Part shown: in pieces, positions 13,636 to 19,432 of the stretch
Layout: each line of letters begins with the position of its first letter
Numbering within the stretch: position 1 is the stretch's first letter
Source: an uncultured Eubacteriales bacterium
GTDB taxonomy: Bacteria > Bacillota > Clostridia > Oscillospirales > CAG-272
DNA length: 19,432 nucleotides
Reading direction: 5' to 3'
Assembly (NCBI GenBank): GCA_934447715.1
Contig: CAKSER010000031.1
Span: forward strand, 1-19,432
Program-made: the position numbers and the translations under genes
Notes under the pieces: model-generated
Databases searched by the model: none
What the model saw: the letters and a program-made list of their open reading frames with translations, nothing else
Told to the model about the DNA's origin: nothing

Positions 13636-14211
13636 ATGACCGGCAAAGAGCAGACCGTATATGAATATATTGCAAGCTCTCTGCGGAGCAGAGGTGTGTC
13701 TCCGAGTGTAAGGGATATTGCCCATGCTACCGGAATCGGAAGCACGTCCACCGTCTCGCGCCTGCTTGACTCGCTCGAAGAGCAGGGGATGATCCGGCGC
13801 GAAAAGGGCGTAAGCAGAAGTATACAGATCGACAGCTATACCGTATCAAAAATAAAAGCGGATAATCCCGGCAGAACCGTAAGGGTGCCGATTTTCTATG
13901 ATATCAATATCCTGTCGGCCGGACTTCCTCCGGAAAATATAGAGGGATATATAGATTTCCCTCTAATGGGCAGAATATACGAAATAAACTCGCTGTTTGC
14001 GTTCCGTGCCGAAAGAGACGGGATGGCGGACGGTGTGCTTCGGGGGGATATCCTGATCGCAAGAAAATCCCGTGTGCCCGAGGTTAATTCAAAGGCTGTT
14101 GCGATAAAGAACGGGCAGATCGAAATAATCGATATAACCGATCCGGATCCGGCTTTTTATGCATCTGCCTTGATTTTGGGAAGGATTATTTCGGTTGTCA
14201 GGTTCTGCTGA
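13636..14211 (+). CDS. LexA-family regulator lacking the self-cleavage dyad
   Basis: 191 residues. The N-terminal winged helix matches LexA: KEQTVYEYIAS (4-14), SPSVRDIAHATGIGSTSTVSRL (22-43), then GMIRREKGVSRSI (51-63). The C-terminal half follows the LexA S24 fold: ILSAGLPPENIEGYIDFP (92-109) contains the Ala-Gly cleavage pair at A95-G96. The nucleophile box that reads G-D/M-S-M in LexA is RDGM (127-130), so the serine is glycine; the strand that carries the lysine reads QIEIIDI (161-167), with isoleucine at the aligned place. It is therefore probably a repressor that cannot cut itself, not the SOS master regulator. AGGAGG 6 nt upstream fixes the start at 13636. No terminator separates it from the membrane protein gene 61 nt downstream. 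Confidence 0.85.
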   Translation: MTGKEQTVYEYIASSLRSRGVSPSVRDIAHATGIGSTSTVSRLLDSLEEQGMIRREKGVSRSIQIDSYTVSKIKADNPGRTVRVPIFYDINILSAGLPPENIEGYIDFPLMGRIYEINSLFAFRAERDGMADGVLRGDILIARKSRVPEVNSKAVAIKNGQIEIIDITDPDPAFYASALILGRIISVVRFC

Positions 14212-14272
14212 CGGCTTGAGTGGTATAAAGCACACATTATGTCCTGCAAAAAATATTAAGGAAAGCTGAAAA

Positions 14273-15031
14273 ATGAACGAAAGATTTAAGAAAAAGGCGC
14301 TTTGGCTGACTATATGCTTCTGCGTTATAATTCCGATTGTCAACTGCCTGCTCCTTCAGGGGGTGTATTCCTACTTTGTAGAAGGAAATGTTGCTTTTGG
14401 AAAAACCTTTGAGGTGCTGCTTTCGAATTTTATCGATTTTGTAAGAAACGCGGCTGTTTACTGCGGATATGCCGTTGTTATCTATGTGTCCTTTGTTTCG
14501 GACAGCTCTGATAAATCCGGCAAGACCGACAAATTCGGCAGGAAAAAAAAGGAGGATCGGCTCTTTAAATGGATCCGTGCACTTTCTCTTCTGATTCCGT
14601 ACATATCCGCAGCTGCCGTTCTGTTTTTAACACTTCCCGGGGCGCATAAGGTTGTTCCTTATATGCTTATCTATACCGCGCTTAACCTTTCGGTGGAGCT
14701 TGTCGCCTTTGCTCTGATCTTCTTTATTGTGGGAAAAATCAAAAGCAAGGGGCAGATTACAGAGCTTAGGGCAACGGTGTCTCCGAAAAAGAATCCGCTG
14801 CTTAAGGCGTATATGTGGGTCTGCGTTATATATCTTGCGGTTTCTCTTGTGACCGATGTGTATACCACCGTGGATCTTGTACGCAGCTACGGCTGGCCGA
14901 CAAATATAAGCGAGATATGGACGCTTGCCGAGCCGTATGTTGAGGCTGCGGTATATTTCCTTAGCGGATATATTCTGATGATAATTATTGCAACAAAAAC
15001 CGAGGGAGATTATATAAAATGTCAAGAATAA
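14273..15031 (+). CDS. Six-helix membrane protein of unknown function
   Basis: 252 residues; I do not recognise the family. Hydrophobic segments fit six transmembrane helices at about 10-32, 58-77, 103-122, 127-153, 180-200 and 222-240. A strongly basic loop (about 79-102, with KFGRKKKEDRLFK) follows the second helix, and another basic loop (155-178) follows the fourth, so both are probably cytoplasmic. No transporter, receptor or enzyme motif is apparent. AAGGAAAG lies about 9 nt before the ATG. Its last 13 nt overlap the start of the peptidase gene, and it follows the LexA-like gene closely, so the three are probably one operon. The regulator may control this protein, which is inference from position only. 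Confidence 0.75.
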   Translation: MNERFKKKALWLTICFCVIIPIVNCLLLQGVYSYFVEGNVAFGKTFEVLLSNFIDFVRNAAVYCGYAVVIYVSFVSDSSDKSGKTDKFGRKKKEDRLFKWIRALSLLIPYISAAAVLFLTLPGAHKVVPYMLIYTALNLSVELVAFALIFFIVGKIKSKGQITELRATVSPKKNPLLKAYMWVCVIYLAVSLVTDVYTTVDLVRSYGWPTNISEIWTLAEPYVEAAVYFLSGYILMIIIATKTEGDYIKCQE

Positions 15032-16074
15032 GCAATCTAAAAAAAATCATACCCGAAGGCATCGACGGGATTTTACTCACAAACGAAAAATCGCAGAAGT
15101 ATCTCGGCGGCTTTGACTATTCGGACGGCTACTTCCTTGTTACAAGGAAGCATGCATATCTCATTACCGATTCAAGATATATCGAATCCGCAAAGGAGTA
15201 CGAAACGGATGAGATGAGCGTAGTCCTTTTCACAACCGGCCTTTATGACGCAATCAAGGACATCCTCTGCGATATAAAGGTGCTCGGCTTTGAGGACAAC
15301 TGGCTTACGGTTGCCGGACTTGAAAGACTGAAGAAGGCTCTTAAGGGTATCGAGTTCAGACCGATCGGAGGCATTGTAGACGGCCTTCGCGAAATAAAGG
15401 ACCTTTCCGAGATCGAGGACATGACAAAGGCGCAGAGAATCGCGGAAAAAGCGCTTGATCACCTTCTCGGAATGATAAATTATGACATGACCGAAAAGGA
15501 GGTTGCCTTTGAGCTTGAAATGACAATGAAGAAGCTCGGAGCTCAGGCAGAGGCGTTCCAGACGATTGCCGTATCCGGAAGCGCTTCCTCGCTTCCTCAC
15601 GGAGTTCCGAGAGATGTCAAACTCGAAAAGGGCTTCCTTACAATGGATTTCGGCGCAAATTACAGAGGATACTGCTCGGATATGACAAGAACGGTCGTCA
15701 TCGGAAAAGCGGATGACGAAATGAAGAAGATCTACAACACTGTTCTCGAGGCACAGCTCCGCGCTCTCGATTTCCTCCGCGCAGGGGTTACCGGAAGCGA
15801 GTATGACGGTGTTGCAAGAAAGGTGATCGAGGATGCCGGATACGGCAAATTCTTTGGCCACGGTCTCGGTCACGGCGTGGGACTTTATATCCATGAGGCG
15901 CCCGGCTGCGGCAAGTATTCAAAGAATGTTTTAAAGGCAGGCAACGTTGTTACATGTGAGCCCGGTATATATATTGAGGGCAAATACGGTGTCAGAATCG
16001 AGGACATGGTCGTAGTCACCGAAACAGGACACAAGAACCTCGCCCTTGCCGACAAAAAGCTTATTGAAATTTGA
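15019..16074 (+). CDS. pepP: Xaa-Pro peptidase (M24B, aminopeptidase P family)
   Basis: 351 residues, the normal length for short bacterial forms. It removes an N-terminal residue preceding proline (or splits Xaa-Pro dipeptides), helping recycle proline-containing peptides in the cytoplasm. The creatinase-type N-domain covers about 1-130 (ITDSRYIESAKE); the pita-bread catalytic domain follows. The five metal ligands are visible: D210 and D221 in MDFGANYRGYCSDMTRT, H285 in HGLGHGVGL, E314 in CEPGIYI and E328 in VRIEDM. H194 in SLPHG is the usual substrate-side histidine. GAGGGA precedes the ATG inside the upstream gene, so the two are translationally linked. Whether it prefers peptides or dipeptides cannot be decided here; the gene symbol follows the common clostridial usage. 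Confidence 0.93.
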   Translation: MSRISNLKKIIPEGIDGILLTNEKSQKYLGGFDYSDGYFLVTRKHAYLITDSRYIESAKEYETDEMSVVLFTTGLYDAIKDILCDIKVLGFEDNWLTVAGLERLKKALKGIEFRPIGGIVDGLREIKDLSEIEDMTKAQRIAEKALDHLLGMINYDMTEKEVAFELEMTMKKLGAQAEAFQTIAVSGSASSLPHGVPRDVKLEKGFLTMDFGANYRGYCSDMTRTVVIGKADDEMKKIYNTVLEAQLRALDFLRAGVTGSEYDGVARKVIEDAGYGKFFGHGLGHGVGLYIHEAPGCGKYSKNVLKAGNVVTCEPGIYIEGKYGVRIEDMVVVTETGHKNLALADKKLIEI

Positions 16075-16132
16075 TTTCGGCTGAGCCATAAGCTTATCGG
16101 ATTATCGAAGTCTGATTTATAAGCAAATAAGT

Positions 16133-16166
16133 AAAAAAACAAGACCGCCGGTTTCCGGCGGTCTTG
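16133..16166 (-). terminator. Strong minus-strand terminator
   Basis: A perfect stem, 16140-16151 with 16155-16166 and a TTT loop, followed on the minus strand by seven T residues (plus-strand A run 16133-16139). On the plus strand only AGTGCTTT follows, so it is a poor terminator for pepP. No minus-strand protein gene ends here, because the abrB transcript already has a terminator 190 nt upstream. Confidence 0.85.
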
Positions 16167-16390
16167 AGTGCTTTAATGGGTGTATACTTGCTTGGGCTGA
16201 GGATATCCTCAGCCCAGCGACCGGACAGCTTATGCCGAGGTTTATCCGCTAACCGGATTTTTCCGCTGGACACGGGCAAATTATGACTTTTTCCCTGCCT
16301 TGGATGCCTTTGACAATGGCATCAGGGGCTTTTTTGCTGTCAGATCGGAAAAAATAAAAATCCTGATTTTGGGTCAGGATTTTTCTTCTA
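16167..16390 (-). ncRNA. Candidate structured RNA between two minus-strand terminators
   Basis: There is no credible protein in this stretch. On the minus strand it could form CCAGCG (16264-16269) with CGCTGG (16214-16219) closing a branched domain; inside it ATCCG/CGGAT. A 24-nt perfect palindrome follows at 16193-16216, and GATGCC/GGCATC lies further 5' at about 16300-16322. It ends in the strong terminator at 16133-16166. A possible promoter lies at 16396-16424. I match no known RNA family; this is a fold-based inference. Confidence 0.4.
16356..16384 (-). terminator. Bidirectional terminator downstream of the AbrB-type gene
   Basis: AAAAATCCTGA (16356-16366) pairs with TCAGGATTTTT (16374-16384), with a TTTTGGG loop. 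T-rich sequence follows on both strands. It lies about 125 nt past the stop of the AbrB gene and just after a potential promoter at 16396-16424. Confidence 0.8.
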
Positions 16391-16395
16391 TATTT

Positions 16396-16424
16396 TTTAT
16401 AATCTTCTGAAACAAATAAGACAA
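16396..16424 (-). promoter_or_regulatory. Possible minus-strand promoter
   Basis: TTGTCT (16419-16424), 17 nt, TATAAA (16396-16401) on the minus strand. Transcription would start near 16390, directly before the hairpin at 16356-16384, so the RNA might end after about 35 nt or read through as an attenuated transcript. Confidence 0.4.
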
Positions 16425-16507
16425 AAGCTGCCCGGCAAGGATACACCGTATAATTCGGCTTTAAATCAAGCCGGTCGAGTCTATCGTAGGAACGGGATGC
16501 ATAAGCT

Positions 16508-16756
16508 TTATCTTGAGGTGTGTCTGAGCATCTCGAGGCACTCATTGCAAATGAGCTTGCCGCGGAAGTATGTAACATCGTCGGAGTTACCGCAGAAGAT
16601 ACAAGACGGTTCGTATTTTCTCAAAATAATTTTGTCCTCGTCTGTAAAGATCTCAATTGCATCCTTACAAGCGATACCCATATGTTTTCTGATTTCAATC
16701 GGAAGAACGAGTCTTCCAAGCTCATCAATCTTTCTGACCATTCCAGTTGATTTCAT
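16508..16756 (-). CDS. AbrB/SpoVT-type transcription regulator with C-terminal CxxC pairs
   Basis: 82 residues. The N-terminal swapped-hairpin domain (1-48) reads STGMVRKIDELGRLVLPIEI then RKHMGI and DAIEIFTDEDKIILRKY, closely matching AbrB transition-state regulators, which act as tetramers on AT-rich DNA. After it come C52-C55 and C70-C73 (CIFC and CNEC), a small zinc-ribbon-like pair found in many clostridial AbrB proteins. AGGAGG lies 8 nt before the ATG at 16756; an earlier in-frame ATG at 16783 is rejected because it lies upstream of that site. It is divergent from spmA-spmB, and its promoter contains a palindrome, so self-regulation is plausible. A role in sporulation timing is inferred only. 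Confidence 0.92.
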   Translation of the reverse strand: MKSTGMVRKIDELGRLVLPIEIRKHMGIACKDAIEIFTDEDKIILRKYEPSCIFCGNSDDVTYFRGKLICNECLEMLRHTSR

Positions 16757-16833
16757 TAAGCCATCCTCCTCTGCAAATACCAAAGCGAATTTTACTTTTC
16801 ACGGTTCCGTAAAATCAAGCTTTTTCCGACATC

Positions 16834-16862
16834 ATACTAACACATTTTACAGTAAATGTCAA
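16834..16862 (-). promoter_or_regulatory. Promoter of the AbrB-type gene with an internal palindrome
   Basis: TTGACA (16857-16862), 17 nt, TAGTAT (16834-16839). Arms ACATTT (16842-16847) and AAATGT (16854-16859) flank six bases, lying across the spacer and part of the -35, as an operator would. A direct repeat CAATTAG at 16867-16873 and 16884-16890 lies just upstream. Confidence 0.8.
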
Positions 16863-16943
16863 TAGGCAATTAGAAAAAAATTCCAATTAGTTTTAAAAAT
16901 GTAAATATATGTAGATTTTTGATTTTGGAGGAATTATAAAATC

Positions 16944-17555
16944 ATGATAGGCAGGATTTCCGGTTTTATAATCGTTTTATCAATGATTTTCTGTGTTGTA
17001 ACCGGCAGAATCGATGAAACTGCAAGAGCTGCAATCGACGGGGCAGGGAAGGCGGTGACGCTTACGATGTCTCTTTGCGGAATGACATGCTTATGGTGCG
17101 GAGTGATGAACGCGGCAAAGGACGCAGGCGCTCTTAAGGCGCTTACAAGGATGATTTCCCCACTCATCCGCTTCCTTTTCCCGGATGCGGAAGAAAAACA
17201 GCACGGAACAGAGGAGCTTGCCGCAAGCATGGCGGCAAACTTTCTCGGGATCGGGAACGCAGCAACCCCACTTGCAATCAGCGCGATGCAGGCTCTTTCG
17301 GATAATAACAGCCACTCGGACATGGCAAGCGACGATATGGTTACCTTTACCGTCCTCGGAACAGCGCCGCTCAGCCTGCTTCCGACAACAATAATTACTC
17401 TTCGAAGCGCAGCCGGGTCGCAAAATCCGTTTTGCATTGTGCTTCCGGCGCTTATCTGCTCTTTCTGCTGCACCCTTGCCGCGGTTCTGCTCTCAAAGCT
17501 CGGCAGCCTTGAAAAGAGAAAATCCAAAAACCGCCCTAAAATAAGGAGTGATTAG
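16944..17555 (+). CDS. spmA: Spore maturation protein A
   Basis: 203 residues, normal length. SpmA and SpmB are membrane proteins with nucleoside-recognition (Gate) domains, needed in Bacillus for spore core dehydration; the transported molecule is not established. Hydrophobic segments are about 5-21, 36-56, 98-117, 133-152 and 163-184. The signature ANFLGIGNAATPL (98-110) is characteristic, followed by TFTVLGTAPLSLLPTTIITLR (134-154). GGAGG lies 12 nt before the ATG, a slightly long spacing. The promoter is not clear; no good sigma-A or sigma-E match is visible. The stop overlaps or abuts the start of spmB. It suggests that the organism forms spores or kept remnants of that programme. Confidence 0.94.
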   Translation: MIGRISGFIIVLSMIFCVVTGRIDETARAAIDGAGKAVTLTMSLCGMTCLWCGVMNAAKDAGALKALTRMISPLIRFLFPDAEEKQHGTEELAASMAANFLGIGNAATPLAISAMQALSDNNSHSDMASDDMVTFTVLGTAPLSLLPTTIITLRSAAGSQNPFCIVLPALICSFCCTLAAVLLSKLGSLEKRKSKNRPKIRSD

Positions 17556-18078
17556 TCTGAATTTAATATCCTCGCTTTCGATTGTAATACTTCTTTTCCT
17601 TTTCGGACTTGTTCTTACTGTTTCAAAAAAGGATCTGTATGCATCATTTACCGAGGGGGCAGCGCAGGGGTTAAGGACAATGGTCGGGCTTCTTCCGACT
17701 CTTGTTCTGCTCATGACGTCGATTTCGATGCTGAGCGCAAGCGGAGCTTCCGAGATGATATCCGGCCTTGTTTCTCCGCTGCTTGAAAAAATCGGAGTTC
17801 CTTCCGAGCTTACGCCTCTCATACTTATCCGTCCGGTGTCGGGGAGCGGATCGATGGCGCTTCTTTCAGAACTGTACTCAAAATACGGCGCGGACAGCAT
17901 TCCGGGTCTTTGCGCATCGGTCATGCTTGCGTCGACCGATACGGTTGTATATGTAATTGCGGTTTACTTTTCCGCCGCAAAGGTAAGACATACAAGACAC
18001 ACCCTTCCGGTTGCGATTGCCGTAATGCTCCTTTCGGTTTTTCTTTCCTGCGCGCTTGTCCGCGCTTTGTTGCTATAA
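17548..18078 (+). CDS. spmB: Spore maturation protein B
   Basis: 176 residues from the GTG at 17548, a typical length. It is the partner of SpmA. The family core is visible: KKDLYASFTEGAAQGLRTMVGLLPTLVLL (27-55), the diagnostic LIRPVSGSGSMALL (93-106), ASTDTVVYVIAVYFSAAKVR (128-147) and a last helix (152-172). The start is uncertain. GTG 17548 overlaps the spmA stop by 8 nt, and AAGGAG (17543-17548) runs into it, leaving no spacing. A CTG at 17557 has that same site 8 nt upstream and gives a start MNLISS-like in form, close to how related SpmB proteins begin, so a rare CTG start is possible. Confidence 0.93.
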   Translation: MISLNLISSLSIVILLFLFGLVLTVSKKDLYASFTEGAAQGLRTMVGLLPTLVLLMTSISMLSASGASEMISGLVSPLLEKIGVPSELTPLILIRPVSGSGSMALLSELYSKYGADSIPGLCASVMLASTDTVVYVIAVYFSAAKVRHTRHTLPVAIAVMLLSVFLSCALVRALLL

Positions 18079-18125
18079 GACTATAATATTTAACAAAATG
18101 CCCCGTTTTTTCTCTGTTTTTTGAC

Positions 18126-18154
18126 TTGTTTTATCATGTTTCGTGTGCTAAGAT
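18126..18154 (+). promoter_or_regulatory. Probable azlCD promoter
   Basis: TTGTTT (18126-18131), 17 nt, TAAGAT (18149-18154) preceded by TGC (extended -10). A TTGACT at 18121 is 22 nt from the -10, too far. No terminator hairpin is visible between spmB and this point. Confidence 0.5.
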
Positions 18155-18186
18155 TATTTGCAGTTCTACTTTAAAGGGTAAATAAA

Positions 18187-19020
18187 ATGCAAAACAGCAC
18201 ACAAAAGAAAACATTTAAAAAAGCATTTATTACTACAATACCTGTTCTTTGCGGATATCTTGTACTCGGCGCGGCTTGCGGAATTCTTCTCGAATCCAAG
18301 GGCTTCAACTATCTCTGGGCGGCGTTTATCGGAATTACGATGTACAGCGGCTCGCTTTCGTTTGTATGCGCCGGGCTGCTTGCCGAAAGAGCAGGTCTTC
18401 TTTATACCGCGCTGATGGCGTTTTTCGTAAATTCCAGACATATTGTCTACGGAATATCAATGCTTGAAAAATACAGCGGACTGGGCAAGCTCAAGCCGTA
18501 TGTCGCGTTTGCCACGACCGACGAGACCTATGCGCTCCTTTGCTCGGATATTCCGGACGGCGTTGACGAAAACAAATTCTATTTTTTCGTGTCGCTGTTA
18601 AATCACATATATTGGGTTCTCGGATGTGTATTCGGAACGCTTATCGGTTCTGCTCTGACCATTAACACAAAGGGCGTGGACTTTTCGATGACCGCACTGT
18701 TTGTCGTGATATTTGTTGAAAAGTGGAAGAACAAAAGGAACCGCATTCCGTGTGTTATCGGTATTTCCGGTGCGCTTATATGTCTTTTGATCTTCGGCTC
18801 CGAGCGCTTTTTGATTCCGGCAATGGGGTTGATGACGGCTGCACTGCTTGTTTTTGACAGAATCTCGGCAAAGAATCAGGACAAGCCGGAAACGGCAGGC
18901 GATTTAAGCAATGCGGACAATGCCGATGCTGCCGGCAGCACGGATGATGGGGACGGCAAGACCGGCATGAAGGACAAAGCCGGGGAAGGCATGGAAGAGG
19001 AGGGAAATGACGATGAATGA
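18187..19020 (+). CDS. azlC: Branched-chain amino acid exporter, large subunit (AzlC)
   Basis: 277 residues. AzlC and AzlD together export branched-chain amino acids or analogues. The family core covers about 1-228: IGITMYSGSLSFVCAGLLA (48-66), the signature FVNSRHIVYGISML (80-93), FATTDETYAL (108-117) and FFVSLLNHIYWVLGCVFG (133-150). The usual protein is 230-240 residues; here a hydrophilic, acidic tail of about 49 residues follows (229-277, rich in D, E, G and A), probably cytoplasmic. The ATG has AAAGGG 7-8 nt upstream. Its end overlaps azlD by 14 nt. Confidence 0.93.
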   Translation: MQNSTQKKTFKKAFITTIPVLCGYLVLGAACGILLESKGFNYLWAAFIGITMYSGSLSFVCAGLLAERAGLLYTALMAFFVNSRHIVYGISMLEKYSGLGKLKPYVAFATTDETYALLCSDIPDGVDENKFYFFVSLLNHIYWVLGCVFGTLIGSALTINTKGVDFSMTALFVVIFVEKWKNKRNRIPCVIGISGALICLLIFGSERFLIPAMGLMTAALLVFDRISAKNQDKPETAGDLSNADNADAAGSTDDGDGKTGMKDKAGEGMEEEGNDDE

Positions 19021-19345
19021 TACACTTCATTGTATACTGATTGTTGCAATCTGCTCTCTTGTGACGATTGCCCTGCGGCTCATTCCGTTTATAATTTTTC
19101 CGGACGGAAAAAAGATTCCGAGGATCGTTTCGAGGCTGAGCAATCTGTTTCCCGGAGCGGTTATCGGAATGCTGATAATTTTCTGCTTAAAGGATGTGAG
19201 CGTAAGCACGTTTCCGTTTGGGCTGCCGGAATTGATTGCGGTTCTGTTTACCGGATTTCTTCATATTGCGTTTAAGAACACGCTTTTAAGCGTCCTGCTC
19301 GGAACCGTTTCATATATGCTGCTTGTTCAGCTGGTTTTTATTTAA
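19007..19345 (+). CDS. azlD: Branched-chain amino acid exporter, small subunit (AzlD)
   Basis: 112 residues, usual length. Helices fit about 5-25, 44-62, 73-90 and 92-111, with the RLIPFIIFP region (24-32) and an LFPGAVIGMLIIFCLKD stretch (47-63) typical of AzlD. It starts inside the end of azlC, so translation is coupled. ATG 19007 is only about 3 nt from GAGGAGGG, while the in-frame ATG two codons later (19013) has a better distance; either is possible. Confidence 0.92.
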   Translation: MTMNDTLHCILIVAICSLVTIALRLIPFIIFPDGKKIPRIVSRLSNLFPGAVIGMLIIFCLKDVSVSTFPFGLPELIAVLFTGFLHIAFKNTLLSVLLGTVSYMLLVQLVFI

Positions 19346-19361
19346 GAATTTTAAAAATAGT

Positions 19362-19432
19362 CAAGACCACCAGTAAACTGGTGGCTTGCACAACCCCTAA
19401 AAGGGGCAAATACAGGCAGAGCCCCTAAAGGG
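19362..19432. repeat. Hairpin-rich tail, cut by the window edge
   Basis: CCACCAG (19367-19373) pairs with CTGGTGG (19378-19384), with flanking CAAG/CTTG. It is followed by CCCC-TAAAA-GGGG (19394-19406) and a second, truncated CCCC-TAAA-GGG copy (19422-19432). No clear T run follows on the plus strand. This could be the end of a repeat unit or the edge of an IS200/IS605-like or TnpB-type element, whose ends are hairpin-rich; the window ends too early to tell. Confidence 0.5.

Noticed and set aside
13447..13725. 92-residue minus-strand frame over the regulator promoter
   Set aside because: It covers the tRNA and regulator promoters and a hairpin, and has no ribosome binding site or family features.
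16249..16578. 109-residue open frame overlapping the AbrB-type gene
   Set aside because: It runs in another frame on the same strand through the AbrB end and two terminators, with no homology I recognise.
1..19432. CRISPR array, prophage or toxin-antitoxin system
   Set aside because: No regularly spaced repeats, phage structural genes or paired toxin and antitoxin frames are visible. The ADP-ribosylglycohydrolase has no adjacent transferase.

Overview
The window reads as a chromosomal segment from a low-to-mid GC Firmicute of class Clostridia, probably a gut Oscillospirales or Lachnospirales relative. The evidence is Gram-positive style ribosome binding sites, consensus TTGACA/TATAAT-like promoters, a tetrahydrofolate riboswitch in front of an ECF folate transporter gene, an AbrB/SpoVT regulator, and the sporulation pair spmA-spmB. 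The species cannot be named from the sequence. Twenty genes are supported (19 proteins and one tRNA). Most of the window is ordinary core metabolism; the unusual content lies in one large surface protein, one odd regulator and several structured intergenic stretches.

Layout. 1-238: a run of small hairpins, then an ADP-ribosylglycohydrolase (239-1555) and a stand-alone CBS-pair protein (1840-2280), each with its own terminator. 2429-9726, minus strand: ribulose-phosphate epimerase (its own unit), and upstream of it a tightly packed series read as LRR surface protein > nitroreductase > comFC > ispD > ispF. 9740-9950: back-to-back promoters. 9948-10943: THF riboswitch, folT-like gene, terminator. 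11104-13291: oligoendopeptidase F and a DUF1294 membrane protein. 13332-13404, minus: tRNA-Lys(TTT). 13636-16074: LexA-like regulator, a six-helix membrane protein of unknown function and an M24 Xaa-Pro peptidase, probably one operon. 16133-16390: a structured stretch that may encode a small RNA. 16508-16756, minus: AbrB-type regulator, divergent from spmA-spmB (16944-18078). 18187-19345: azlC-azlD branched-chain amino acid exporter pair. 19346-19432: a hairpin-rich tail cut by the window edge, possibly the start of a repeat or mobile element.

How genes work together: ispD and ispF are consecutive-pathway enzymes of MEP isoprenoid synthesis and overlap by 4 nt; the riboswitch links folate status to folate uptake; spmA/spmB act in spore core dehydration in Bacillus; azlC/azlD form one exporter.

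Most worth a second look: (1) a LexA-family protein that keeps the Ala-Gly cleavage site but has lost both residues of the Ser/Lys dyad, so it probably cannot self-cleave; (2) a candidate unannotated minus-strand RNA at about 16133-16390 containing a 24-nt perfect palindrome; (3) a THF riboswitch whose output hairpin both hides the ribosome binding site and is followed by seven T residues; (4) a 1181-residue LRR surface protein built from three cap-LRR-cap units, with a transmembrane helix and an acidic tail of about 110 residues. I did not find a CRISPR array, a prophage, or a clear defence or toxin system.
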